From NCBI GenBank assembly GCA_001179505.1, contig CDMY01000753.1:1-21052 (forward strand): a DNA stretch of 21,052 nucleotides, written 5' to 3'. Shown piece by piece: positions 1 through 7,502 of this stretch (position 1 is the stretch's first letter; each line of letters opens with the position of its first letter). The notes beneath the pieces are model-generated. The model saw only the letters and a program-made list of their open reading frames with translations, did no database searches and had not been told where the DNA came from. The stretch comes from Vitrella brassicaformis (lineage: Eukaryota > Sar > Vitrellaceae). A program made the position numbers and the translations under genes.

Positions 1-2
1 CG

Positions 3-239
3 TGTGACGGTGTGTGGGGACACGATGCCAACGTGTTCATCGCCCACATGGCTCATGCGCTGTTGGAGAAGGAGGGGTTGAAGGGTCGGGGGTTCAGTCA
101 TGTGTCTGGATGGATTCGCTCTCGCTTGTCTATCGCCCTCGCGCGTGCGACTAGCTTCTGTCTGCGTGGGGGAGGGAGGGGAGGGTTTGCGGGACTGGGG
201 TGTGCTGATGGGGCGGGGATCGATCCCTCCTCCCCGTGA
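3..239 (+). CDS. C-terminal tail of a mobile-element-like protein (partial)
   Basis: This frame is open from the left edge to TGA at 237-239, so the start lies outside the window. Codon choice is biased to C/G third positions for the first 55 codons, unlike the flanks. The visible protein reads HDANVFIAHMAHALLEKEG, then FSHVSGWIRSRLSIALARA and CLRGGGRG, then a Gly-rich end. From memory, a tail of the form W-I/L-R-x-R/C-L-S-F-A-L-x-R-x-x-x-x-C-L-R-G-x-R ends many multi-copy proteins of algae and invertebrates that travel with mobile elements, but I cannot name the family. No catalytic part is visible. The next 160 bases to the pentamer array show no further coding. Confidence 0.4.
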   Translation, partial: CDGVWGHDANVFIAHMAHALLEKEGLKGRGFSHVSGWIRSRLSIALARATSFCLRGGGRGGFAGLGCADGAGIDPSSP

Positions 240-402
240 TCGTTTGACTCTGCGTGCTCATGGGACTGTATATTTATGAGTATCACGGACACACAGACGA
301 GTGTTACGGTTAATGCAAGTTTCTCTCCCGTGTACTTTGATTGGGATTACTTCGCTTTAAGTCAAGCACATCAATGCAGCAACCGCAGGAAGGTCCACTA
401 AA

Positions 403-712
403 GTCAGCAAAGCAAAGCAAAGCAAACCAAAGGGGGGGACACCGTCCTCAAGCAAAGTAAAGTAAGTAAAGCAAAGCAAAGCAAAGGGAGGGGGGGAGCA
501 AGGGGGGGACACCGTCCTCAAGCAAAGTAAAGTAAGTAAAGCAAAGCAAAGGGGGGGAGACTCCCCGCAAGCAAAGTAAAGCAAAGCAAAGCAAAGCAAA
601 GTAAAGTAAAGCAAAGCAAAGCAAAGCAGAGGGGACCCCCCTCGAGCTGAGTGAAGCAAAGTAAAGTAAAGGGAACGTCAAGCAAAATAAAGTGAAGTAA
701 AGTGAAGTGAAG
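403..712. repeat. AGCAA/AGTAA pentamer array
   Basis: About 310 bp are built almost wholly from AAGCA and AAGTA-type pentamers, broken by G-runs such as GGGGGGGACACCGTCCTC. Inside it a 50-bp block occurs twice identically (431-480 and 501-550). Every apparent reading frame through it is just Phe-Ala-Leu-Leu-type translation of the repeat. A matching array in the opposite orientation lies at 1955-2195. Confidence 0.9.
431..550. repeat. Exact 50-bp direct repeat inside the pentamer array
   Basis: Bases 431-480 and 501-550 are identical, starting AGGGGGGGACACCGTCCTCA and ending in GCAAAGCAAA, with 20 bp of G-rich sequence between them. The identity points to a recent unequal-exchange or slippage duplication. 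Confidence 0.9.
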
Positions 713-1490
713 TAATGTGAGGCGAAATGCAGGCGAAGACGGAAGCGACAGACGGATTGACTCGTAAGCACTATGACGCGTCCACTGACGCACTGTTTCC
801 ACGGCATGAAGGCCGCTTTTGCTTTGCATCCTTGGCCTGTGCACGCGCACAACCACTCACACACAGCGTTGCCGAAGTCCAGCAGATCAAGCAGATCAAG
901 CAGAGCAGATCCAGGGACAACTTTCCCAGTGGAGGAGTTGAGGAGACGTGTCTTTTGAAAGACGGAACCATCAAACGTGCGACCCTGGACTCGTTTCGCG
1001 GAGAAAGAAAGGTGCGTTTGTCTGACGCGCATGCGCCAAAAGTTGTCCTTGACGCCTTGTCGCATACGGTCAGTTTGGTGTTTGCATACGGTCAATGAGA
1101 GAGTGCATGGGTGGATGTAGGGGGTGAGACACAAGAAGGAATGCATCAATATCTGTGGACGGGCGTGTACGTGTCTGTGGAATTGCTGATATGTGTTCGT
1201 TGCATGAATGGTGGGTGGTTGTGTGGATGTGGGTGCACGTACGTATCATCTGATGAATAAAAGCGCTTTGAGCCGTCCGGAACCAACCGAATTCAGTGAA
1301 TGCATTCTTGGTCTGCGTCTGTCCATCTGTTTGGCTGACTGCTTGACTCCTGCCTCTTGCTATTGTACATTAAAGCACATCTGCCATAGACTGCTGATAT
1401 GCACGGATTCTGCAGATGCCACACAGGCCGTACAGAAAACGAAAGATGACCACGTAACTCCGTCCACCAGTGACCTGAATGGCTAAGGCG
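713..1490. other. Interval without a convincing gene
   Basis: Reading frames exist on both strands but none is clearly coding. A 123-codon plus-strand frame (727-1098) contains a short CAGATCAAG tandem at about 885-910 and no recognisable motif. AATAAA occurs near 1256 on the plus strand and could be a polyadenylation signal, but no upstream gene can be tied to it. The interval is flanked by the two opposed pentamer arrays and may be the body of a non-autonomous element. Confidence 0.4.
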
Positions 1491-1491
1491 T

Positions 1492-1857
1492 TCACTGTGC
1501 GTTGCTGCCGAGCCCGCTGCTGCTGCTGCTGCTGCACAACTGCAATAAGCAAAGGCGACATTGAAGAAGAACGACATTGATTTGTTCAGCCCCGTCGCAT
1601 ACCATGCTGCATGGGCTACGATGGAGCCTATCGATGAGCCACTCCCTGTGGCATGGGCACAGGGAGTGGTTGAGGTGGGCCCTGAGTATGAAGTTCAGCT
1701 CGGTGGACGAGAAGAGGCGCATTTCTTCTGCCAAGACGGCAAACACCTGCTCCACTCCTCCCACAACAACATCCCTGGCCGATGAAAGCGCACAGGCAAC
1801 GTATGCATTTGTTCGCTGCACAGCCTTCAATTTCCTTACCCTGTTCCTCCGGTGCAT
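1492..1857 (-). CDS. Ambiguous coding segment (minus strand favoured weakly)
   Basis: Both strands look protein-coding here. On the minus strand 121 codons read through, including the segments DVVVGGVEQVFAVLAEEM and FILRAHLNHSLCPC, with strong C/G third positions, ending in a Ser run from the CTG repeat. On the plus strand, 1561-1785 gives a 74-residue acidic protein containing PIDEPLPVAWAQGVVEVGPE, with no ATG until 1621 and an AG at 1551-1552 that could be a splice acceptor. Mirror-image coding bias often produces a false partner, so probably only one is real. No family is recognised. Confidence 0.25.
   Translation of the reverse strand: MHRRNRVRKLKAVQRTNAYVACALSSARDVVVGGVEQVFAVLAEEMRLFSSTELNFILRAHLNHSLCPCHREWLIDRLHRSPCSMVCDGAEQINVVLLQCRLCLLQLCSSSSSSGLGSNAQ
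1516..1535. repeat. CTG/CAG microsatellite
   Basis: Six consecutive CTG units give a Gln run on the minus strand in one frame and a Ser run in another. Confidence 0.9.
1639..1669. other. Perfect 12-bp hairpin
   Basis: CCACTCCCTGTG (1639-1650) is followed by a 7-nt spacer and its exact reverse complement CACAGGGAGTGG (1658-1669). It lies inside the segment that reads open on both strands, so it is either a coding coincidence or a transcript structure. Confidence 0.75.
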
Positions 1858-1954
1858 CCTTTTTTGTGCGATTTCTCGGTCAGCTGCCTACCTGTGGATC
1901 CAGTGAGGCACGGAGGGCACTGTGGCTGCTGCGCCATGGCGACGAAGCGGACAT

Positions 1955-2195
1955 TTCTTCACTTTACGGGGGACCTCGCTCTACTTCTTTACTGTACTTT
2001 AATGGTCACTTCTCTGCTTCACTTGGCTTTACTCTACTTTAATTGTCGCTTCTCCCTCTGGTTCACTTTTTCCTTTCCTTTATTCACTTTACTCTGCCGA
2101 CTTTGCTGGGTGAGCTCAAAAGAGATTTACTCTACTTTGCTCTACTTTGCTGGGGCCCGCCTTGTCTCTCTCAAATGACTTTACTTTGCTAAATC
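1955..2195. repeat. CTACTTTGCT-type array, opposite orientation to 403-712
   Basis: Units such as CTTTACT, CTACTTTGCT and CACTTTACT recur through about 240 bp. They are the reverse complement of the AGTAAAGCAAAG units at 403-712 but more diverged. Together the two arrays form a long, low-complexity inverted pair about 1.2 kb apart. Confidence 0.75.
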
Positions 2196-2280
2196 CGCCA
2201 TGGCCTTTGTGCACGAGCGTGAGCGGGACGACCATCAGTGCGGTGAGGCAGGTGCCAGAGGGGGCAACAAAATGGCAGCT

Positions 2281-2607
2281 TTACTGGATCTGCGACTGGC
2301 TCCCCCTGTATGGCTGCTCGGGCGGTTGTAAGCAGCCTCTCCGAACTAGGCAAACTTTAACGGGTCCGAGTGAAGGGTCAAATCGGGTGTAGTAACCATG
2401 GGTCCATTCGACGATGTCGAGAATCTCGACGTGCAGGCCCCCATTTGGCATGTGACCCACATACATAACAAGTAAGGCGCCCAGGCAAGCTGAGCGCGGT
2501 GCACGACCCCCCAAGTGATTGGGGCGACTGTGCGTTTGACGAAGAATGCAGATGTGTCCAACAAACACGTCGATCACACCAGCCATGCGATGAGTAAAAG
2601 AACACAT
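2281..2607 (-). CDS. Possible coding fragment with duplicated MYVG segment
   Basis: This 108-codon minus-strand frame contains VIDVFVGHICIL, then MYVGHMPNGGLHVEILDIVE, then WTHGYYTRFDPSLGPVKVC. Amino-acid composition and third positions are reasonable for protein. The part coding for MYVGHMPNGGL (2434-2466) has a close copy immediately right of the 4.8-kb transposon (8646-8678), there reading MYVGQLPFGGL before a stop. That copy shows the DNA belongs to a repeated family, and this fragment may be a remnant of a mobile or multi-copy gene. No family is recognised and no clear splice sites bound it. Confidence 0.25.
   Translation of the reverse strand: MCSFTHRMAGVIDVFVGHICILRQTHSRPNHLGGRAPRSACLGALLVMYVGHMPNGGLHVEILDIVEWTHGYYTRFDPSLGPVKVCLVRRGCLQPPEQPYRGSQSQIQ
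2434..2514 (-). repeat. Segment homologous to both flanks of the 3816-8645 transposon
   Basis: Read on the minus strand, 2514-2502 is TTGGGGGGTCGTG, identical to the left flank 3803-3815. Bases 2466-2434 match the right flank 8646-8678 at nearly every position. Between the two halves lie 35 bp (2467-2501) with no match. The two matches stop exactly at the transposon's ends, so this locus behaves like a target copy that lacks the element. Confidence 0.65.
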
Positions 2608-2653
2608 GTCCTTCTCCCTTTTGTAGCTGTGTGTATGTGTGTGGATGTGTCAT

Positions 2654-2756
2654 GAGATAGGTACGAACACGAAGAGACATAGAATATCGCACAGGTAAGA
2701 ACAAGACGCACAGCACAATTGTGCCGAGATAGGTACAAAGACGAAGAGACAGAGAA
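2654..2756. repeat. Direct repeat, about 31 bp, two copies
   Basis: GAGATAGGTAC followed by an ACGAAGAGACA-like segment occurs at 2654-2684 and again at 2726-2756, 72 bp apart, with only a few differences. The interval 2608-3126 around it otherwise shows no convincing gene. Confidence 0.75.
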
Positions 2757-3126
2757 CACTACAAATCATGAAGGCAGGTATTGTGCAGTTGGGGTGAACT
2801 ACACGAATCATGAAGCATGCAGGGCGGATCACGAGGAGGACAGGCAAACAAGCGCAGATCAACAAACATGCGCAAATCAGCTTCTGCCAACGAAAAATGA
2901 CCGATGAGAAGAGTGTGCCTTCTTGATCTCGAGCCTATTGGCACGAGAGCCGATTGGTCCACGCTCTTGAGGAGCTTGCCCAGAGCCCTGACCACAGCAG
3001 CCCATCGTTCGCGTCCTTGTCGTTTGTGTCGATGGTGTCGCCGAACTTTGCAGACACAGACGAGAGAGGCGTCGTTGTGTGGGAGATGTGTCTGTGTGTG
3101 TGGTGTGTATGCCCGTGGTACCTCAC

Positions 3127-3552
3127 CTGATGTCGATTCGCGCTGGCGACCCTGGCGGCTGTCGTTGTTGGGCAGTTCTGGGTGACTGTCTGCCAAGGAA
3201 CGCACTCACGTACAGGCACATGACTCTTACGGCAGGCAGTACGTTGCTTTGTCCTCTTACGGCGAGGGCATGAGTGCTTGGTAGCCGAGACCCAGTGCTC
3301 GCCGCACAGGCCGAACTTGTCGAGGCAGGCCCCGTTGCCTTCTGCATTCTGTACGGCGACGGGTTCTTGCTGGGGCATCAGTGGCGGGGGTGCATCACTG
3401 GGCACAAACACGTGCACGGGCACAAATGATTGCCTGACAGACACAGAGTCATCAGGAACAGATGAACCGGTCGGGGGGTAAGGTGTGTCCACGAGAATGA
3501 GTACCTGTGGATGTCGGCGGGCAGCGACTGTGTGTTCTCGTCGTCGGGCCAC
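3127..3552 (-). CDS. Possible Cys/basic-rich exon ending at a splice donor
   Basis: A minus-strand frame runs from ATG at 3552 and, after exactly 142 codons, reaches CATCAG|GTGAGG at 3127/3126, a strong donor. Beyond it the frame turns into His/Thr low complexity, which fits intron sequence. The protein has a Pro/Val-rich first half and then CLDKFGLCGEHWVSATKHSC followed by a basic run and another Cys. The four Cys (spacing 6, 11 and 11) might bind metal, but this matches no motif I can name. CACAG|GTAC near 3504 could be an alternative acceptor. The downstream exon was not found. Confidence 0.3.
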
Positions 3553-3664
3553 GCTGGTGAGAAGACCGGTGATGCAAGGGCGAGCGTGCGAAGACGAGGA
3601 AGGAGGAGAGAAAGAAAAGGAGCAGCCGCTGACGGCTGAAGAAGACGACTGAGTGCTGAGCTTG

Positions 3665-3721
3665 ACAGACTGACTGCTGAGCTTTTAACAGACTGACTGC
3701 AGCTTTTAACAGACTGACTGC
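3665..3721. repeat. ACAGACTGACTGC tandem repeats
   Basis: Three copies of a GACAGACTGACTGC-like unit lie at about 3665, 3688 and 3709. The last two are separated by exactly 21 bp with the shared spacer AGCTTTTA. The interval 3553-3815 holds no other feature I can support. Confidence 0.8.
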
Positions 3722-3815
3722 GAGGCGACTTTGGCAACCCCGGAAGAACCGATCGTACGCACGGAAAAAAAGTAGCCTAGAGCAGTCCCCCAGCTGGTGC
3801 TTTTGGGGGGTCGTG

Positions 3816-4080
3816 AAAATTGCAGAGAAGCAGCCCACCCGGCTGATCAAAAGCAAATGTGAACCGCCCATGTAAGAGCCTCTCACACACCAAGCAGCAG
3901 CTCCTCGCTCGGTCACGTTCTTTCACAATGGGAACCCTTCACCCTTCTAAGGGCGCCCCGTTCTCGGCAATCAAAGCAGCTGTGACCACCGGGCTGGGCG
4001 CATCTGAACGCTCACTCAAAGGGCATCCAAACATCATCACCTCACTCACTCTGGTTCGTGAGATATGATTCACTCAATTC
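3816..4080 (+). repeat. Left terminal inverted repeat (265 bp)
   Basis: It pairs with 8378-8645. Long blocks are identical, such as the stretch spelling CAAAAGCAAATG and GCCCATGTAAGAGCCTCTCA. Differences cluster in the inner half, with small indels near 3930-3960 and 4020-4030. It ends ...ATTCACTCAATTC. GTGAGATATG at 4058 resembles a splice donor and is conserved in the right copy. Confidence 0.9.
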
Positions 4081-4121
4081 TGTCCGACCACTGCGTATCT
4101 GACTTGCTGCTTTCTCTGCAG
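4058..4121 (+). other. Inferred 64-nt intron spanning the left repeat edge
   Basis: GTGAGA at 4058 is followed by TATCTGAC (branch-like) and TGCTGCTTTCTCTGCAG ending at 4121. The length agrees with the other introns inferred in this element (66 and 78 nt). If real, the left inverted repeat supplies the promoter, first exon and donor of the plus-strand gene. Confidence 0.45.
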
Positions 4122-4168
4122 TGACTTGACAGACACGGACCGCCGCCAATTCCACGGCCGTCGCCCAG

Positions 4169-4483
4169 GTGATCTTCTCGTTCACGTCGACACACGAGTA
4201 CCCCAACGACATGGGTGCCGAGGGCGCCCCTGCTGCCGCCGCACAAGGAGCTGCTGCTGCTGCTGCGGCTGCCGCTGGTGGCGAGGAGGCAGGGGATGGC
4301 GAGGGCGACGGGGTGCAGCAGGATCACGACCTGTATGCCAACCACGATGATGACGATCCAGAGGGCCTCGAGGCCGTGCAGCAGGCGGCGCAGCTGTTTG
4401 GTGAAGCGCCCATCCAAGGATATATGGGCGCTGCGCTCGGCCATGGGGTCGACCACGCTGAGGTTGCAAATCTGATAGACTGA
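4169..4483 (+). CDS. Small acidic Ala-rich protein of the transposon
   Basis: The frame encodes up to 104 residues. A second ATG at 4211, in better context (CGACATGGG), would give about 91. After that Met come an Ala-rich run, an acidic Gly/Glu/Asp stretch, then DLYANHDDDDPEGLEAVQQA and a small hydrophobic end before TGA. No domain is recognised. The acidic, disordered first half and the more ordered end suggest a binding or regulatory protein, but that is inference. It lies just inside the left inverted repeat, points inward and converges with the large minus-strand gene. The opposite-strand frame here is less protein-like. Confidence 0.5.
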   Translation: MIFSFTSTHEYPNDMGAEGAPAAAAQGAAAAAAAAAGGEEAGDGEGDGVQQDHDLYANHDDDDPEGLEAVQQAAQLFGEAPIQGYMGAALGHGVDHAEVANLID

Positions 4484-4693
4484 GAGTAGGTTGGTGTATG
4501 AGGTGGCGATGAGGAGCCTCATGGACTGATTGGTGTATCTCTGTGCATTGTACATACATTCGTATCAATCAATCGATGAATCATCGCAATTACCAGTCAA
4601 TCTGTCAATCATTGAATAGGTTACTCAATGCTGACACTTGCACCAACCACTGCTACGCCAATCATTCATTCTCTATATATTATCTACATTTCG
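4484..4693. other. Convergent 3' ends (AT-rich spacer)
   Basis: This is an AT-rich stretch with ATCAATCAATCGATGAATCA-like repeats between the stop of the plus-strand gene and the stop of the minus-strand gene. It presumably holds both 3' UTRs. No separate gene is seen. Confidence 0.5.
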
Positions 4694-5140
4694 CTAGATA
4701 AGAGGTGGTGTTCTACTGGGATATAGTTTGACCTGGGCTACAATTTCATTCCATTTCTCTTGCTGTTCCTCACCTATCTGTGGCAGCTCAAGCAATGGCA
4801 CCTCTGGCAATGGCCGGTCGTACTCATCGGCTGCAATCATCTGAGTGCTCACGTTGCTGGCGTAGCTCAACACAGCCCGATGCTTCTCACTCATCGAGGC
4901 CAGTATGTGTCTCTCCAGCTGCAGTTTGATTATTTGCAGTCCCAGCTCTGCCTTCACTTGTTTGCCGCCGCCCTTCATTGTGTGATTTTCTTCGATCAAA
5001 TGAGCCTCCTTGTTCACCGACTCGTGTGCTTGCATATTTAGGAGGCCGTATGGGGGCGCCATCCCATTCATCGACTCGACCAGGTGTGGAAGGACGTGGC
5101 ACTCGAGTAGATGCATCGAGGGTGTGTAGATGTCGAGCCA
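4694..5140 (-). CDS. Putative transposase, C-terminal exon
   Basis: The minus-strand frame from 5140 to the stop at 4694-4696 starts WLDIYTPSMHLLECHVLPHL, continues to GLLNMQAHESVNKEAHLIEE and ends in a helical, Gln/Glu-rich tail. The arrangement of a His-rich helix, then a G-L-x-(N/S)-x-x-x-x-E-x-x-N-K segment resembles, from memory, the C-terminal part of RNase-H-fold transposases in invertebrate and algal elements, where the Glu would be the third catalytic acid. The start is set by an inferred splice acceptor (AAG at 5143-5141) preceded by a TACTAAT branch site. A Met at 5116 exists but is probably internal. Codon bias is strong and unbroken. Confidence 0.55.
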   Translation of the reverse strand, partial: WLDIYTPSMHLLECHVLPHLVESMNGMAPPYGLLNMQAHESVNKEAHLIEENHTMKGGGKQVKAELGLQIIKLQLERHILASMSEKHRAVLSYASNVSTQMIAADEYDRPLPEVPLLELPQIGEEQQEKWNEIVAQVKLYPSRTPPLI

Positions 5141-5218
5141 CTTCAGCCCGAACGGCAGCAGTGAGCAACAGAAGCAGAGACATTAGTATGGGAGGAAGCG
5201 AATGAGAGAGCGCCTTAC
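5141..5218 (-). other. Inferred 78-nt intron in the transposase gene
   Basis: On the minus strand, GTAAGG begins at 5218, TACTAAT lies at 5188-5182, and a pyrimidine-rich tract runs to the AG at 5142-5141. Donor, branch and acceptor are all good matches to eukaryotic consensus. Phase 0 joining needs the upstream frame that reads ADEGRWPDN before the donor. Confidence 0.6.
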
Positions 5219-5757
5219 ATTGTCAGGCCAACGACCTTCATCTGCCAGAGATGGCGGGAGAAAAGCCGAAGCTGATCCTCAATGGCAGGGGCAGGGGTTC
5301 TGAGGCAGAAGCGGATAACCCAGGCGTAGGACATGAAGAAGCACCAGAGTTTCCCCTTTTCCTTGGCTCCAACTTCCACGAGCAGAAGGAGGTAGTCGCG
5401 TATGTCTCTGGCCTGCAACCGGCTCTTGGGACTTTCCAAGACGCATTGATTCGGCAAGGATGGCTCGATCCTCCTGCTCAGTCTTGGACTGTGCCGCCCC
5501 TCCCTGTTCTCCCTCTTCAAAAACAATCGACGTCGAGGGCCTCCTTGACCTCGTCCTCACTGAGTGGCTTGATGCCTCCCTCAAACTCTGCCTGCTGAAA
5601 GTCTGCAATCTGCTCCTCCTCACGTGGCAGCACCTCAAAACAGGAAGGTGGAGCAGATGCCACGGTACTGCATGTCTTCATCGCACCTACCTCCGTCGGT
5701 AGCGATTGATTTGATCACTGGCATGAAGTTGAGGGGCAGTTTGAGATTGTCAGTAAG
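5219..5757 (-). pseudogene. Putative transposase, middle part with several frame changes
   Basis: Protein-like segments succeed one another in different minus-strand frames. At 5757-5638 is FMPVIKSIATDGGRCDEDMQ; at 5672-5520, FQQAEFEGGIKPLSEDEVKE; at about 5530-5425, SKTEQEDRAILAESMRLGKS; at about 5440-5219, RDIRDYLLLLVEVGAKEKGK and WCFFMSYAWVIRFCLRTPAP. Each has good codon bias, and the order is that of one protein. Introns cannot explain all the switches because adjacent segments nearly touch, so small indels are likely, making this copy defective. ATDGG could hold the second catalytic Asp, which is speculative. Confidence 0.5.
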
Positions 5758-5783
5758 TCAAAACGTGCTTCTGTCTTTGCTGA
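5718..5783 (-). other. Possible 66-nt intron in the transposase gene
   Basis: On the minus strand, GTAGGTGTG begins at 5783, CTTACTGAC lies mid-way, and a C/T-rich tract leads to CCAG at 5718. The length fits its neighbours, but the joined frame does not continue into the best downstream segment, so this remains uncertain. Confidence 0.3.
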
Positions 5784-5966
5784 ACACACCTACTTGTTGT
5801 GTCTCATCCGCATGAGTTCGCTGCCGTCACCAGATATGCATAGTGGGATGGTGATTTCATCGTCAGCGGTCCATAGCTCGTCCTTGATCAGGTCCAGCCG
5901 CCAAACACCATCTACCACGCTGGGGTGGGTTTCGATCAGCCACTGGAGGAGCCGAAAGGGACTCAC
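5783..5966 (-). CDS. Putative transposase segment with ISGDG motif
   Basis: Directly after the TAG at 5969-5967 and in the same frame as the 511-codon ORF upstream, 61 codons read VSPFRLLQWLIETHPS, then DGVWRLDLIKDELW, then ITIPLCISGDGSELMRMRHN before a second TAG at 5782-5780. The Asp of ISGDG (codon 5828-5826) is at the end of a hydrophobic strand, which is how the first catalytic Asp of an RNase-H-fold transposase normally appears. From memory, S-G-D-G at this place recurs in transposases of algal and invertebrate elements. Either the TAG is a nonsense mutation or an intron border lies there (CCTAG|GTGAGT). Confidence 0.55.
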
Positions 5967-7502
5967 CTAGGTTGATGAGAAGTGCTCGTTGGCCTTGCGC
6001 GGATCACACGCATATCCAAGGGCACCGCCAGGACGGAGCAAATCGAAGAGGTCGACCTCTTCCAGTGAGGGCATGTAGTCATGTCTCTCCGTCTGGATGG
6101 CCTTCTTTGAGGGAAGAATGCGGGGCTTCTTCTTGCTCCGTGACCACCGTGTACGCCCGGGGAGGATGTCGTTGATCAAGAGGTTAGTGATGAGCTGCAG
6201 GCGTTGCCATCCAATGTGCAGCTTCAACTGAAGAGAACGGTACAACGACTCGCTCACACGACAGTAACGCTCCGCAAATCCTTTGACGACATCCAGCAAG
6301 GCATTCCGCAAAGAACCGACGGGCCGCGCATCTTCACCTTGCTGTCTCACTCTGTCCAGAAACAGCTGCCACACACCAGACAGGACGCCTCGAAGTATGC
6401 CGATGGGCCAGTTGAAGACGAAGAAGAGAGACAGCAGGCGAGTTAGATTGTTCTGCATCGACTGCAGCTTGCTTGAAGTACCGCCGTAGCTCCACCCCTT
6501 TGGACGAAATCTGCCGGCGAGGCCATTTATCCAGAGCAGGACCTCTACGGCGGCATCCGCCATCTTGTTGCGGCGCCGGTTCCCGGACTCGTCTCGAGAC
6601 GCTGCGTATTCGGTGATGGACTCCTCGGGACCGACAAGAGCCGATCCAACACTGGTGGTGATTCTCAGCTGACGCCATTTTTTGCCGCCTTTCTTCCCCT
6701 TCATTTTCTCTAACATCTCCACCTGCACATGAGCCGTGTGACTCTCATCTTGATCATAGTGGACCCGCCGAATGAGTGTCCAGGGTTCGTCGTTGTTGAC
6801 GTCCTTGTGCTTCGGCCCGATCTGCTTCTTGTTGGCGGACTCAGGACTCTCTGCCCCTGGACGTCCCTCTGCGTCTTGATCATCACTCATCTCCGCCTCC
6901 AGCTCCAGGGCGTCGTCATTATCTTCTCCGACGTCCTCCTCTGCGGCCATCAGAGGATCCAGCTCATCCTCTGTTTTCACCTGCACCAAGGGGCCTGCGG
7001 ATGTGGCTGCGGCTGCGGCAGCGGCTGCTGGCGGGCTCACATCCCTCGCAGGGATGTTCATGTCCTTCAGGCTGCGCGGAGTGGGGAAAGGACTGTCAGC
7101 CTCCTGATCAGACGGAAACTGATCCCAGTCATGAACATCTCCTTCTTCGGAAGATTTGATGGAAGATAGACGCTCCTCTGCATCTGACTGAAATCGGTCG
7201 TCTGTCTCCATTCCGGCAGGCCGAATTGACTCTTCTTCAATGAGGTCCTCGTCCCAGGCAGCAGCAGCAGCAGCAGCATGAGTCCGCTGTCTCTGCCGTC
7301 TCCGCTGTTTTGGAGCAGCTGCCGGTGCCGCAGCTGGTGGAGAGGCAGCCGCCGCTGCAGCTGCGGCGGTCGGAGAAACATCGCGGATCCCAGAAATGTA
7401 CTTGGAATAGGTGGCTCTGTCTTCTCTGACGCGTCTCTTGACACTGTGCGGGAGAGCCGTGAACTGGTCGTTCATCCGTCTCCAACGCGCTGAGAATCTC
7501 AT
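5967..7502 (-). CDS. Large acidic Ala-rich transposon protein, central part of the transposase gene
   Basis: This 511-codon minus-strand frame is open to 7502, though the first codons are probably not the true start because the coding trace comes from another frame upstream. Residues 41-83 and 152-168 each carry an R-DVSP-(T/P) motif followed by Ala runs. Residues 95-215 are strongly acidic. From about 235 it becomes ordered: a Lys/Gly cluster (266-276), an Arg/Lys cluster (309-313), then a helical region with FFVFNWPIGILRGVLSGVW (360-378) and basic clusters near 452-467. The frame ends in TAG (5969-5967), after which the same frame continues coding into the ISGDG segment. The basic/helical part may be the DNA-binding region (inference). 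Confidence 0.6.
   Translation of the reverse strand: MRFSARWRRMNDQFTALPHSVKRRVREDRATYSKYISGIRDVSPTAAAAAAAASPPAAAPAAAPKQRRRQRQRTHAAAAAAAWDEDLIEEESIRPAGMETDDRFQSDAEERLSSIKSSEEGDVHDWDQFPSDQEADSPFPTPRSLKDMNIPARDVSPPAAAAAAAATSAGPLVQVKTEDELDPLMAAEEDVGEDNDDALELEAEMSDDQDAEGRPGAESPESANKKQIGPKHKDVNNDEPWTLIRRVHYDQDESHTAHVQVEMLEKMKGKKGGKKWRQLRITTSVGSALVGPEESITEYAASRDESGNRRRNKMADAAVEVLLWINGLAGRFRPKGWSYGGTSSKLQSMQNNLTRLLSLFFVFNWPIGILRGVLSGVWQLFLDRVRQQGEDARPVGSLRNALLDVVKGFAERYCRVSESLYRSLQLKLHIGWQRLQLITNLLINDILPGRTRWSRSKKKPRILPSKKAIQTERHDYMPSLEEVDLFDLLRPGGALGYACDPRKANEHFSST

Noticed and set aside
357-856. Several minus-strand frames rich in Phe, Ala and Leu
   Set aside because: They are direct translation of the pentamer repeat and open in more than one frame, as expected for a 5-bp period without stops.
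3665-3721. CRISPR-like array
   Set aside because: Three short imperfect repeats with very short spacers in a eukaryotic context are ordinary tandem repeats.
3859-4068. 69-codon frame in the left inverted repeat and a partner at the right end
   Set aside because: The two repeats do not keep the frame (indels shift and stop it on the right), so it is not under coding constraint.
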